Source: Theropithecus gelada (taxonomy: Eukaryota; Chordata; Mammalia; Primates; Cercopithecidae). Taken from it: a stretch of DNA of 64,000 nucleotides. Shown here one piece after another: positions 21,000 through 31,728 of this stretch; positions within the stretch are counted from its first letter, which is position 1; the number at the start of each line of letters is the position of its first letter. Below the pieces are notes generated by a model that did no database searches, was not told the origin of the DNA, and saw only the letters and a list, made by a program, of their open reading frames with translations. The position numbers and the translations under genes are program-made. Location: contig NC_037668.1 of NCBI RefSeq assembly GCF_003255815.1, positions 66,213,196-66,277,195 of the forward strand, read 5' to 3'.

Positions 21000-21377
21000 T
21001 GTGGACAGGAGGGATTGTGCTTATTGCTATTTCTGATGTCGCCTGGCCTCGGTGTTCTTGTCCCTGAGGGGAAAAGCACAGTGTGTGAGCCTGCCTTATA
21101 GTCGAACCCAACCTAGATCTCATCTTGAGGCTCAGACATCATGGGACTACTTTAATAAAGGAGATAACTTCTAACCGCAAGACCTGTTGGATCTCCTCTG
21201 TTTTAGAAGGTTCACCATGAGCCTGTCCAAGACCAATTCAGAGAGCTGGACACTAAAGATTCTCCATCTTTCCAACAACCTCTAAGTCCTCGAGTAGCTC
21301 AGGGGAGATTTTGCATCATACTAATGCACTTTCTCTCTCCGTCTTCTGGTCAGCTATACCACACTACACTACGTTAT
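21000..21377. other. Unique sequence, nothing recognised
   Basis: No gene or repeat recognised between the MIR and the CA repeat. Confidence 0.4.
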
Positions 21378-21403
21378 ACACACACACACACACACACACA
21401 CAC
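21378..21403 (+). repeat. (AC)13 microsatellite
   Basis: Thirteen uninterrupted AC units. Confidence 0.96.
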
Positions 21404-21639
21404 CAGAGAATCCATCTCAACTCTAATGGCTTAGTTGTTTTTCAAGTACAGAGAGAATTTATAAACAACTCCTCAGAAGTTAAAGGAGAGAGAGAAAAAA
21501 ATTTTGTATCCTGCTCAGAATGGATTTAAAAAAATCTCTCTAAGAGTCAAGCTTTCTCTTCCCCTGAGATATGATTATGATTTTTCTCTTCTTTTCTCTG
21601 AACAGTTTCACGTGCATTAAATTTCCAATGTGGAGCTCG

Positions 21640-22045
21640 TTGGTGCTGTGTGCTTCTGTCCAGTTCTCCTTCCAGGCACAGAATGGGCTGCATTTCCCCC
21701 TCCTTGTGGCTGGATGCAGCTGGGTGACTAGTTCAGGTCAATGAGTTGTCAGCAGAGGTGACACATGTTGCCTCTAGGCCAGAGCATTTAACTGTTTAGC
21801 TGCCATTGTGAGTCCTCCACAGTGCACACTCTCTCCTCCTGTGTTGTGGCTGCGAGGTTCAAGATGGTAGCTGCTGCACCAGCAGACCAGGTCTCTCGTA
21901 GAGAGACAAAGAGCCCAGCCTCCCGCTGACCCGTGAGCAACATGTACTTGAGCAAGAAAGCAGCCTTCACTGTTGTAACATGTTAGAATTTGAGAGTTGT
22001 TTGTAATTGCAGCTTAACCCAGCCTATCTTGTCTGATATGCCCAT
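21640..22045 (+). mobile_element. Ancient LTR-like repeat, family unnamed
   Basis: 'ggttcaagatggtagctgct', 'gagcaacatgtacttgagc' and the terminal 'gcagcttaacccagcctatc' resemble a widespread mammalian repeat with an LTR-like end. The family is not assigned. Confidence 0.5.
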
Positions 22046-22750
22046 AATAAAGGAAAAAATACATATTCAGACCAAGTGTCCTGACATTGTTTATAGGTCC
22101 TAGAGAATCCAAGTTGGCCATAAATGGCACCAATTTGTGGGAGACTGAAAATAACAAGTTCTGCAGTGTCTACTTTCATGGCCTGGTTTAAAGAGAAGAC
22201 CATGCTTCCCAGAGAACGGGTTTAGCCTTTGCATTAAACATCAGGCTGCTTCCTCTACCGCATGGCAGGTTTTCATCTCCTCTGAATAATTTTTTAGCAA
22301 CTTGAGAAACTGCAATCCAAACATATAGTATTTTTGGCTGGAAATTAAAACACGTCACTTTTAAAACATAAGCAGCATGCCCTGAATGTTTATGGTAAAA
22401 AGCTCACTCCTGGCCAGACTGCAAAGCTCACATTACCGAGAGGCAAACCCTGGAACATGCTAGCAGTTTGCATCCCAGTTCGTCCTTCCTACACAGTGCA
22501 ATGACTGTGAATCATTTCTCCTCTGGCACATGAACTCCCAGGCTTTCTGACTCCTTCCATATCAAAGAGTGACTGGCTAGAATTTCCCCTTGCTGTAAAG
22601 GGACAGCCATAGAAATGAGAAGACAGGTTTCCGTCCACCATACTGCCCTTATGATAAGCCAAAGATATCCATTCAAATCAAATTTCCAATGACACTGCAC
22701 TGAAGGTGCTGATCATGAAGCCCCTGTTGAGGGGAGTCACCTTATGGCTC
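22046..22750. other. Unique sequence, nothing recognised
   Basis: No repeat or gene recognised. A CArG-type 10-mer, ccataaatgg, is at 22118-22127, but one such match is expected by chance at this scale. Confidence 0.4.
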
Positions 22751-22754
22751 CGTG

Positions 22755-22975
22755 CACACATTTATTTATTTCATTTATTCACATGTTCATTTGTTAATGC
22801 CTACAAGGAACAAGTATCAGTGAAAGATGTTGTGAGGGACCCAAAGACAATCTTTGACTCTTAGAGGCCTGCAGCTGATATTTGACACATTTGCTAATAC
22901 AGGTCAAAAGACAGACACAACATATTCTGGGAATTTAGAGGAAGGAGATGCAGCAGAGAGTTCATGAAAGAAAAG
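22755..22975 (-). repeat. L2 LINE 3' end (antisense)
   Basis: 'tttatttatttcatttattc' then 'cctacaaggaacaagtatc', 'gacccaaagacaatctttga' and 'gcagagagttcatgaaagaa' are consistent with antisense L2. Confidence 0.55.
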
Positions 22976-23009
22976 GGAATTAAATGAACATTTTTGACCA
23001 CATATTATC

Positions 23010-23158
23010 TACCTTATTTTATTTCATTTCTACCATACTTTCTTGAGGTGGTAATTTATATATTAGGTGAAGAAACTAAGCCTCAAATATTAAGGTCAGA
23101 AACCTGTTAGTTGGAAGAGTTACGTTTCACACACAGGCTCGTCTGATTCCAAAACTGA
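23010..23158 (-). repeat. MIR SINE (antisense), cluster member 1
   Basis: 'gtgaagaaactaagcctcaa' and 'gtttcacacacaggctcgtc' followed by 'tgattccaaaactgatg' match antisense MIR. Confidence 0.7.
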
Positions 23159-23338
23159 TGTCAAGTAACTTCACCCCTCTGAACCACGACTTACCCATCT
23201 ATAAAATGGAAATCGAATAAAAGTACTGATCTCACAGAGTTGTTCTGAGGATGAAATGAGATAACCTATGAAAATAAATTTCTCTGTCTGGCACACGGTA
23301 AGCACCCAGTAAGTGTTCGTCATGATATTCTTATTGTG
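23159..23338 (+). repeat. MIR SINE, cluster member 2
   Basis: 'gacttacccatctataaaat', 'gttgttctgaggatgaaatg' and 'gcacacggtaagcacccagt' match sense MIR, starting exactly where the antisense copy ends. Confidence 0.83.
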
Positions 23339-23344
23339 CACCTG

Positions 23345-23535
23345 CAGTATTGGAAACCCTTGTGCAGTACTTCATAAAATTATTCTTATCATCTTCCCTT
23401 TAAAGATAAGGAGAGTGAACCTTAGGTAAATTAAGGAACTTGCCCAAGGTCACCTAACTGGTAAATAAGAGTGCTGAAAGTAGGACTGAGGTCTGCCTGA
23501 TTGTGAACATCAATGCCCTTTCCGCCGTGCCAAGG
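23345..23535 (-). repeat. MIR SINE (antisense), cluster member 3
   Basis: 'aggaacttgcccaaggtcac' and 'taactggtaaataagagtgc' match antisense MIR. Confidence 0.78.
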
Positions 23536-23619
23536 TGTCTTCCAAGGCCAATTCAGAAGACTAAAAGCCTCCCAGGAGTGAGTGAATAGTGCCCATCAAT
23601 GCATTACATGTTGTACAGT

Positions 23620-23795
23620 GCTTATGAGTGGAGGCTTTGCACTGCCCAGGTAGCTTCACATTTTAGTAACCCTATGACCTTGAGCAAGTTATTTAACCTC
23701 TCTGAGCTCCTCATAAGGCTGATGTGAGGACTAAACAAGATAATGCATATGAACTGTTTAGCAAGATGCCTGGCACATAGAGATCTCAATGAATG
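23620..23795 (+). repeat. MIR SINE, cluster member 4
   Basis: 'cctatgaccttgagcaagtt', 'gatgtgaggactaaacaaga' and 'gatgcctggcacatagagat' match sense MIR. Confidence 0.85.
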
Positions 23796-23796
23796 T

Positions 23797-23862
23797 GAAT
23801 GTTGATGATAACAGTGATGATGATGATGATGATGTTGATGGTGATGGTGATGATGATGACAA
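23797..23862 (+). repeat. (GAT)n imperfect trinucleotide repeat
   Basis: Repeated 'gatgat' and 'ggtgat' units immediately after the MIR 3' end. Confidence 0.88.
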
Positions 23863-23864
23863 TG

Positions 23865-24530
23865 GCTCTGGCATCATGACCTAGCCTGTGTGATAGTGAC
23901 ACATCCATGGAAGCTGTCACTAAAGAGAGGGAAAGGTAGTTGCTCCAAGATTATTGCCTTGGCCAGCATATACTTCTGGTTAATCAAAGAATGTTCAGGA
24001 TGCAACAAGTTAAGGCATTATGGAGAATGGTGATCCCTACCAGAATTAGTGCACTGTGAAAATGTATTCTCAAGACATTTATTCTTTATGTGACTTTTTC
24101 AAATGTTGGTTGGCAATGAAGCCAGAATTCTCTTATCAAAATGAAATCTGTAGAATACAATTTTCAGCTCAAACAATGTGGTTTATACAAAGTGCCACCC
24201 TTGCAAGTCAGATGAGGAAATATAAAACTGTTTGAGAATGGATATATTGTTTGCACACAAAAGGCCCTGTGAATCCATGTTTCATGCCAGGCCTCATTTG
24301 GCATCTTCAGTAAAGGGGGAAAACTCTCTCTTCTCCGAGGAAACCCCAACGGAGACCTCAGCACCATATTAACTGAACCCTGTGCTCCTCACAAAATGTC
24401 AAAAGACCACACAAAATGCCAGAAGTCCTACCTCTTTGCTTGGTGGGACTCCAGGTTCCTGGAAGGCAGAAACCTGGCATTTATCACCATTGGTTTTTTT
24501 TGTTAGACTGAGATGACTCTGGACTACTTC
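23865..24530. other. Unique sequence, nothing recognised
   Basis: No recognised repeat or gene. Confidence 0.4.
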
Positions 24531-24534
24531 CCTC

Positions 24535-24720
24535 AGTGGTGGATTCCATGCTACAGAAATCCATTGAGAGCCCGCTAAATGCTGCTCTAGGCACCATTAG
24601 CAGTACACAGGTGAGTTAAGATTCAACCTTGACCTCAATGTGCTTACCATCTAATAGTATGGGGAAAAGGCAAGTCCATGAAGGCAAGGCAAATTTTTAC
24701 TGTCACAAGATAATCATCTA
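24535..24720 (-). repeat. L2 LINE 3' end (antisense), copy 1
   Basis: 'cattgagagcccgctaaatg', 'ctgctctaggcaccattagc' and 'cctcaatgtgcttaccatct' match the complement of the L2 terminus. Confidence 0.7.
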
Positions 24721-24734
24721 TGCAGCCAACAGTC

Positions 24735-26130
24735 TTTCATCATTCCTTTGCAGTGTGCCTGCTGTGTCAGGCACAGTGCTAAGCTTAGAGGAGGGAAAAG
24801 CAAGAAGGCACATTTCCTGGCCTTAGGAAGATCAGAGTCCAAGTGCTTTAGGAACTCAGCTGGGTGAGAGAGAGCATCTAATTGGGAACCAGAAAAGAGT
24901 TCTGGGAGGGTCTTAGAAGACTTGTAAAAGTCAACACATGGACATGGAGGACCATCCAAGGACTAGGATGCAAAATCACAAGTCAAGGCCTGATGGGTGG
25001 GCTTTAATCATTGACTGCTCCATGGGTTTGTTACCTACCACTGATCCTGTAGCCACTGCCAATCACTGTGGACATTTGGGAGCTGATCAGCATTCAGTGC
25101 TCCCGTCCCTTTGACTCCTTTGTTTCCTATGAGAATTCTCCCTTGTGTGAAGACTTGACTGGAAAAAGGACAAAACTCCCTCCAAGGATGTATAATGGGC
25201 TTCATCCTCCCTTTCCCTGCTCAGGCTCGGCCCTTCTGGAAAGGCCTTTCTGAGGAAGTAGCATTTGAAGGATTTCAACCAAGTTGAGAACAGGAAGAAG
25301 AGTCTTCCAGGGTGAAGAAACAGCAGGTCAAATGCCCTGAGACATGAATGCGTTTGGCGAGTTCAAGGAACCCAGAGTATAGGATGAACGGTAGAGGTGA
25401 CAGCAGAGAGAAAGCTGAGGTGGGCTGGGACCAGATCCTGTAAGCTTGGAGGCTATTGCAAGGGATTTGGAGTTTATTCTTAAGCTGCTAGAGGGCTGGA
25501 AGCAGAGGGGCAGTGGGGTGCTCTGATTTTTAAAATATTCTTCCTGCTGCTGAGTAGAGAATGGACTGTGGAGAGGCAAGACAGGAAGGAGACAAACCAG
25601 CTAGGGCTATTGCTGTGGCCCAGGGATGAGATGGTAACAGCCATCAGTGACATTAGAGAGAAGGAGAAAGACTTGGGATATAATTTGCAAGGTTAACGTC
25701 CATTGGACATGTGCTCTGATGTCACAGGCAAGGAAAAGAAGAATTCAGGGTGACTCCTGGGTTTGAAGGTTGCACAGCTGATAGTGCCACTTAATGAGCA
25801 ATAGTGGGCAGAAGATAAAGCTATTACTGGGGACATCACAAGGAAAGCCATGTTTTGCTAGAAAAAACCCCAGTGTTTTGTTTTGAGCGTTTAAGGTTGA
25901 GATGGCTATGAGGTACCCAGGTAGAGACATCAAGCAGAGAGTTGTGATATGATTCTGGCATTGGGTGTACAGGAAATGTGTAGAGACATAAATGTTGATG
26001 TGCTTAGCACATAGATGGTATTTACAGCCAAGGAATGGATTGAAGTCACCTAAGGAGGGAAATAGAGGAAGAAGGTCCAAGGACTGAACCTCAGGGTGTT
26101 CCAACAAGCCCTTTAGAACAAGAAGAATCT
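24735..26130 (-). mobile_element. Long antisense L2 LINE, decayed ORF2 C-terminus and 3' UTR
   Basis: The block follows the complement of the L2 3' kilobase: terminus 'gcacagtgctaagcttagag' near 24770, 'aaaggcctttctgaggaagt' near 25240, 'aatgccctgagacatgaatg' near 25335, and 'gatggctatgaggtacccag' near 25905. The part around 24950-25230 is poorly matched. The minus-strand frame at 25745-26227 retains the L2 reverse-transcriptase palm: 'KYHLCAKHINIYVS' sits where active LINEs have the YADD box, so the catalytic aspartates are lost. A second remnant is the frame at 25328-25579. L2 moved before the placental radiation and is dead. Confidence 0.85.
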
Positions 26131-26184
26131 GAAATGTGCCCGCTCCCTTCACACTTGCATGCCCCACTGCATCAGGATAAACTG

Positions 26185-26790
26185 CAGAGGGAAAAGCCGA
26201 ACCTGTTAAGACCATTTTTAACCTCATTTGAATACTGTATGTACATAATTAAAAACATTTGGCCCCAAAGATTAATAACTCCTTCTACATCTTCCTTTGA
26301 CAGTCGCGCTGATTTGTCGGGCGGGGCGGGTGGGGTGGGCGCTTTCTGAGTTGATTAACACCTCCACGTTGCTTTGAGAAAAGTGTGGGGCGGCGACAGA
26401 AAATGCCACATTGCAGATGCCTGACTTGGGGATGGGACTCTGACTTCACGCCTCCCGATAGAGGCAGAGACTCACTTCTGACGGAGGGAAAGTATTACAA
26501 AAATATATATGTAACACATATTCTATTCCTGATTTAGGTCTATAATCTTATGAGCCAGACTGTAATGAATAAAGTTATAATTAGCTGTAGATGAAGAACA
26601 CGCAGCCGTGTTTTCTAGGGTGCACTTTAGGGCTCCGGTCCAATCTGCACATTTACAAGCTGTGCTATTTGCATTGACTTCCACAGACTCCACTCCGAGA
26701 CAGAAGAGGCTGCATTATTGATTACAGCGTGTGCATCCTGCTTAGCTCTCTACTACACCCTGTGGGGTGTGGAAATGCAGGAGGAGGGAA
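26185..26790. promoter_or_regulatory. Candidate conserved non-coding element
   Basis: A 600-bp block free of recognised repeats between L2 and MIR. It contains a GC-box string near 26320 ('gggcggggcgggtgggg'), homeobox-like 'ataattagctg' near 26578, and the octamer atttgcat at 26667-26674. The mixed composition without decay resembles conserved enhancers. This is inference from texture and motifs; no conservation data are available here. Confidence 0.3.
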
Positions 26791-26934
26791 CAGCCAGGAA
26801 ATCCGGAAAACACTACCCCATCCTCACAGAATAGTTCCCCAAATAGCAGCATCAACGTTTAATCTACGCCAGAAAACCACTGGCATTTCCCCCCAACGAT
26901 CTACCAGCTTGGACTAAATGGATGTAAATTAACT

Positions 26935-27085
26935 GTATAAGTGGCTGAGACATGAGCTGTGTGACCTTAGGCAAGTCACTTCCCTTCTTTGGGCCCTGGG
27001 TTTCTATCTTTGAAATGAGAAGTTGGGCTTGAATATCTCCAAGGGTCTTTCCCCTCAGCACTGCAGGATCTTTGATTCTATCAAA
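26935..27085 (+). repeat. MIR SINE, partial
   Basis: 'gctgtgtgaccttaggcaag' with 'tcacttcccttctttgggcc' matches the MIR core; the 3' half is diverged. Confidence 0.65.
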
Positions 27086-27089
27086 AGAC

Positions 27090-27555
27090 AACCATATCAG
27101 ATGGTGACTGGACAAGCTTCTGCAGGACCAAGGCTTACCCCAAGCTGCCGAGGAGCCTAGTCCCCCATACACCTTCTCCATGTGTTTGATGTGGTATGAA
27201 GTAGGATACTGGTAAATGTTTAACAACTGGCTCTCCAGTGAAAAAGCTCTGATTTATAGTGTTTTCCAATATCTGTGGTGTAAATACTCCCACTATGGTG
27301 AATGTCAACCTGCCAACATGATGTCACTGAATACAGAGTCGGGAAAAGATGCACATAATTGGCTCTCAGGAGCTGGCACTCCTACCAACTGCAGTGCACC
27401 ACTCATGGTTTGTGTTGGGAGTTAACTGGCAAGTGGCCCCCCGTCTCTTCTCCATCTCTCCTAGACAAGAGAGTTTGAGCAAGAGACAACACCACTGTTG
27501 CAGGTAGCAGAGAGAGTAACTTTGATCCTCTGGCTAATTCCCCTGCTATATGGTT
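27090..27555. other. Unique sequence, nothing recognised
   Basis: No recognised repeat or gene. Short frames on both strands only. Confidence 0.4.
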
Positions 27556-27559
27556 CTTG

Positions 27560-27721
27560 AGGTGACTTTTGCTTCAAGGTTAAGGACATGGGCTCATGAG
27601 CCAGACATCCGGGGTCTAAAATCTGACTCTGACACTTACCAGCTGTGTGGCCTTGGTCAAGTGACTTAACCTCTCTGTAAAAGATGTAAAGTGGGAGTCG
27701 TAAACATACCTAGTTCCTAGG
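27560..27721 (+). repeat. MIR SINE, 5' part (interrupted)
   Basis: 'gacacttaccagctgtgtgg', 'ccttggtcaagtgacttaac' and 'catacctagttcctag' follow MIR up to the LTR junction. Confidence 0.83.
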
Positions 27722-28026
27722 TGTGTTCCTCAGCTCAGGCTGCCATAAACTGGGTAGCCTAGACACCTCAACTGTGTTTGCTCACAGTTCTGGAAGCCAA
27801 AAGTCTGAGACCAAGGTGGCAACATGGCTAGGTTCTGGTTGAGGGCTACCTTCCTGGCTTGCAGACAGCTACCTTCTTTCTTGCTGTATCTTCATATGGC
27901 AGATCAGGGCTACACTGTTAGGACTTCCTTTACTCACCTTATTACAGACCCTACCTACAATATAGCAATATGGGGAGTTAAGGCTTCAACATATGAATTT
28001 TTGGGGACACAATTCAGTTAATAGCA
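27722..28026 (-). mobile_element. MaLR-type solo LTR (antisense)
   Basis: Antisense MaLR landmarks are in order: 'gctgccataaactgggtag', 'gctcacagttctggaagcc', 'cttcctggcttgcagacagc', 'gcttcaacatatgaatttt' and 'cagttaatagca'. It cuts a sense MIR in two. Confidence 0.9.
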
Positions 28027-28105
28027 ATAAGGTTGTTACAAAGGTTGAGTTAATATATGTAAGAAGCCTGCTACATGGTAAGCACTCAATAGACTTATTC
28101 ACGGT
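28027..28105 (+). repeat. MIR SINE, 3' part (after LTR)
   Basis: 'aaggttgttacaaaggttga' and 'ctacatggtaagcactcaat' continue the same MIR after the LTR. Confidence 0.8.
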
Positions 28106-28110
28106 TGGTT

Positions 28111-28185
28111 TTTTTTTTTTTTCTAATATAATGTCCTATTTGAGTTTGACCCATGGAGTCAAAGATAAACAAACAAACAAACAAT
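28111..28185 (+). repeat. Poly(T) tract and (AAAC)n repeat
   Basis: A run of T near 28111-28123 and an 'aaacaaac' repeat at about 28167-28183, with non-repeat sequence between. Confidence 0.85.
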
Positions 28186-28189
28186 TTTT

Positions 28190-28670
28190 AAAAAGCAAAA
28201 CTTTTATAACTCTAAAATTCAATTTTCTTGCAAGAGCCAAGTGCCCACCCTGAGTCAACAAAGGTCTGATCTGATGGTTAATTCAATCCAACTGTTGGTC
28301 TAGAAGCTCTGTGCTTAGATTTTTGGATCTGAAGAGCAATATTTGGAAACCCATCAATTTTATCCCCTTTGAGAATCCATAGCTAGTAACTAGGCCAGCA
28401 GAGGAGCCAGGGGTATTTCCTGTTTCTCTTACCTGCAATTCCAAGATATCCCATTCCCCAAACTGAAAGCCGGACTCCTGATACCTACCAGTCCTTCCAG
28501 CTTCTGGGTGAGCCCCTCCCCAGAAAACATCTGAGTCTGCTTCAACTTGTGGCTGCATTCCACCCCTGCCCTCCTAACCCTCCATAAATCTACATGTGCC
28601 TTAGTAAGGAATAAGGTGAGGAAAAGAGAAGGCTGGATGAGAGGAAAAGTGAAAAAGGAGGGAAGGGAAC
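28190..28670. other. Unique sequence, nothing recognised
   Basis: No repeat or gene recognised. Minus-strand frames of about 90-108 codons overlap in different frames and lack domains. Confidence 0.4.
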
Positions 28671-28674
28671 GCCC

Positions 28675-28862
28675 ATTGCTTGAGCACCTTCTGGTTGTCA
28701 GGCATGATGCCACATGTTTTGTGTTTATCCCAATGCTGATAGAATCTCCCAACAACCCTCAGAAGCATTCTACAGACAAGGGCACTGACTCTGGGACTGT
28801 CACCAATGCACTGGTACACAGCTGGTAAAGGCAGAGGAGCTGGAATTAAAGCCCAGTTCCAT
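28675..28862 (-). repeat. MIR SINE (antisense)
   Basis: 'gcttgagcaccttctggttg', 'ccaacaaccctcagaagcat', and 'ggagctggaattaaagccca' match antisense MIR. Confidence 0.8.
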
Positions 28863-28966
28863 GCAGCTCCAAACTCCTTCAACAGGTCTCTACTCTGCCT
28901 ACAGTGCACCAATACAAATAAAAATACGATGTCCAGATATCTTGATTTGGCCAGAACAGTCCTGGC

Positions 28967-29269
28967 TTTTTTTTTGGGGGGGGGGTTTGGAGATGGAGCC
29001 ACTCTGTGTCACCCAGGCTGGAGTTCAATGGCGTGATCTTGGCTCACTGCAACGTCCACCTCCTGGGTTCAAGAGAGTCTCCTGCCTCGGCCTCCCAAGT
29101 AGTTGGGACTACAGGTTCTTGCCACTGCACCTGCCTAACTTTTGTATTTTTGGTAGAGATGGGGTTTCACTAAGTTGGCCAGGCTGGTCTTGAAGTCCTG
29201 ACCTCATGATCTGCCCCCTCGACCTCCCAAAGTGCTGGGATTACGGGAGTGAGCCACCACACCCAGCCT
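28967..29269 (-). mobile_element. Alu SINE (antisense), full length
   Basis: Runs from a T/G-rich tail complement to 'ccaccacacccagcct'. A perfect target duplication, acagtcctggctttt, flanks it (from 28956 and 29270), partly merged with the T-run. The poly(T) is followed by a G-run of about 11 near 28976. Confidence 0.97.
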
Positions 29270-29378
29270 ACAGTCCTGGCTTTTGGCAACTAAGTCTAGC
29301 AGTGAGGTGACCCTGAAAGTTTTGTTCTAGATATTACCCACTACCCATTATTCACAAACATTCCTGGGAGGTGTAACC

Positions 29379-30275
29379 AATTCAAAAACAAAAAAGACAA
29401 AACAGCCCAATTCGAAAATGGGGAAAAGATGTGAAGAGCCATTTCTCCAGAAAAGATATACAAATGGCCAAGAAGCACATGAAACGATGCTCAACATCAT
29501 TAGTCATTAGGGAAATGCAAATCAAAACCACATTGAGATGCCACTTTACACCAACTAAGATGTCCATAAAAATGGTAAATAGTGAGCACTGATGAGGAAG
29601 TGGAGAAATTGGAACCCTTGTACATTGCCGATGGGGATGTAAAACGGCACAGCCTCTATGGAAAACAGTTTGGTGGTTCCTCAAAAAGTTAAAGATAGAA
29701 TTTCTGTAAAGCCCAGCAATTCTATTTCTAGGTATATACCCAAAATATTTGAAAACAGACACTCAAATACTTATACATACATGTTTATAGCAGCACTATT
29801 TACAATAACGAGAGATGGGAAGAACCCAAATGTCCATCAGCGTATGGACAAACAGAATGTGGCATATCCATACAATGGAATATTATTCAGTCATCAGATG
29901 GAATGAAATACAGATACATGGTAGGTGAACTACACATAGTACAAGGTGGGTGAACCTTGAAAACATTATGCCAAGTGAAGAAGCCAGACACAAATGGTCA
30001 CATATGGTAACATTCTTTTTATATGAAATATCCAGAATAGGTAAATCCACAGAAACAAAAAGCAGACCGGTGATTGCCAGGGTCTTGGGGGTGGTGGGGA
30101 GGAATAGGAATGACTGCTAAGGGGCAAAGGGTTTTCTTTTGAGGTGACAAAAAATGTTTGGAAGTTGATATAGATGGTGGTTGCACAATATTGTGAAGGC
30201 ATTAAATGCCACTCAACTTATGCTTTAAAATGGTTAATTTTATGTTATATTCTGTTTCAAACTTTTAAAAAGGGG
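29379..30275 (+). mobile_element. L1 LINE 3' end (L1MA/MB-like), 5' truncated
   Basis: Starts in late ORF2 ('ggccaagaagcacatgaaac'), continues through 'catacaatggaatattattc' and into the 3' UTR with 'ttgaggtgacaaaaaatgtt' and 'atggttaattttatgttata'. Small frames on both strands here are remnants or shadows, not genes. ORF2 is broken by stops. Confidence 0.92.
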
Positions 30276-30369
30276 TGTGGGGGAGGCAGGATGAGGTCTC
30301 CAGGTTCTTTTCCTAATTACCGAGGTCCAGGGCCCAGCCTGGGAAATGAGAGGAATGAGGAACTCAGAA

Positions 30370-30650
30370 TTAATGAACTCCCCAGATGTGCCAGGAACAG
30401 TGATAGGTCTTTTACCTGCCTTATTTCATTAAATGCTCCCACTTTGCCAGACACAGTACCCCTTGCTTTGTGTTTATTATACATCTCTGGTTGATTCTCC
30501 CAATAACTCTGAGAAGCATATCCACAGGGCTATTATTCCCACTTTATAGATAGTGGGAATAATAAAAAACAGCTGAGACTCTTTAAGTGTCAGGACCTGG
30601 TTTGGAACCCAAGCCTGTCTGACCACAGAGCTTCAGACTCTCATATCAGC
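30370..30650 (-). repeat. MIR SINE(s), antisense, with internal hairpin
   Basis: 'gatgtgccaggaacagtgat' begins one antisense MIR; a repeated '3' half' near 30450 ('actttgccagacacagtacc') suggests a second copy joined to it. The core is 'caggacctggtttggaaccc'. At 30531-30543 and 30552-30564 lies a perfect 13-bp inverted repeat (tattattcccact and its complement) with an 8-base loop. Confidence 0.75.
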
Positions 30651-30652
30651 AG

Positions 30653-31204
30653 GTGTCCCTGAGGGCATCAGTGAAAGTCATAGCCAATACTCTTAGAGCC
30701 GCAGCCACAACCAGCATGGTCACTGGAGAGAAAGGGGAGGGAAACAGGGGTGTTGTATCGCTTAGTTGCGTTTACCTCTCAGCTCCCCTTCCCTGTCCTC
30801 TAATCAACAGGGTAGAAATATGGCCCCTTAAGTGTGAGTGTCATCCTCCACAACAGTGGAGACAGCAGCTTATTCATCTGAAGACAGAAAACTTGCCTTG
30901 GCAGCCTGAGGCCTGGGAGTTATGTCAGAACTTTCAGAATGGTTGGCGGTGCCTTTGCCTCTGCTGGTCCAGGTTCTACGCCGACTTGGAGGAGCTTTTT
31001 ACTGTATCCGCTGGGGGATGCCCAGATTCTTCACAGGGAAGCCAGGTGTGCTGGCTGGAGACAGCAGGGGTCAGAAGGGGCCTCCCTGGCTTCCACTGCG
31101 GCAGTATCATTGTCCTTCACAGGCCTTCTCTCCTCACAGGGCCTCAGTTAGTTTGTCTCTGTGGAATGAGGGGGGTTGTACTTCCAACTCTGAAATGTCG
31201 ATGA
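30653..31204 (+). other. Unassigned 183-codon open frame in unique sequence
   Basis: One of the longest frames in the window, starting with ATG at 30653. I recognise no domain, signal peptide or membrane segment. Two further frames are open over 30922-31233 and 30939-31151, which is typical of stop-poor GC-rich DNA, not of a gene. No splice or promoter context supports it. I record it only because it is repeat-free; a non-coding reading is favoured. Confidence 0.1.
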
Positions 31205-31459
31205 TTCTCCCTCAACACCTTGACATTTCCTGAGGAACTTGGCAATGGGATGCGGATATAGGTGTCCCTAAAAGCTGTGCATGAGTCAGATCCTCGTTAT
31301 GAAACCATACTGGTGTAAAGCAGAGAGCCAGGGTGTAACGTGAATAACCAGCCTCTAATTCATCACAAGCTTATAGATGTTTATAGAAGCTCAGAAGGAA
31401 GAGAAAGAAGAAAGGAAGGAAGCAAGAGATGGGGGAAAGGGTGGAAGGGGTTAGGAGCA

Positions 31460-31662
31460 GGTACTTGGGAGCCAGAGGTTGTCAGTTTGGAGTTGGTGTC
31501 TCTGCTCTTGCAGCATGACCTTGGAGAAGTCACTTGACCTCTCTCAGCCTCCATGTTCTCATCTGTAAAATAGGGATACGAGTACCCACCAAATAAAATA
31601 ACCTATTTCAAGGGCTTACCAGTCCTGGGCACTTAATAAACTCAATCAAATATAAATTATTA
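31460..31662 (+). repeat. MIR SINE
   Basis: 'gcatgaccttggagaagtca', 'ttctcatctgtaaaataggg' and 'ctgggcacttaataaactca' follow MIR. A purine-rich tract (gaaagaagaaaggaagga) lies just upstream at about 31397-31440. Confidence 0.85.
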
Positions 31663-31728
31663 AGCAAAGAAGGAGAGAGTGAAAACAGAAAGAATCAAAG
31701 GAGTGTTTTGGCGGGGGCAGGAAACCCG

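Noticed and set aside
22118..22127. CArG box (SRF site)
   Set aside because: A 10-mer of this degeneracy is expected several times in 64 kb, and no promoter is near.
30653..31204. 183-codon plus-strand frame as a gene
   Set aside because: Two other frames are open over the same bases and no domain or gene context supports it. Kept only as a low-confidence feature.
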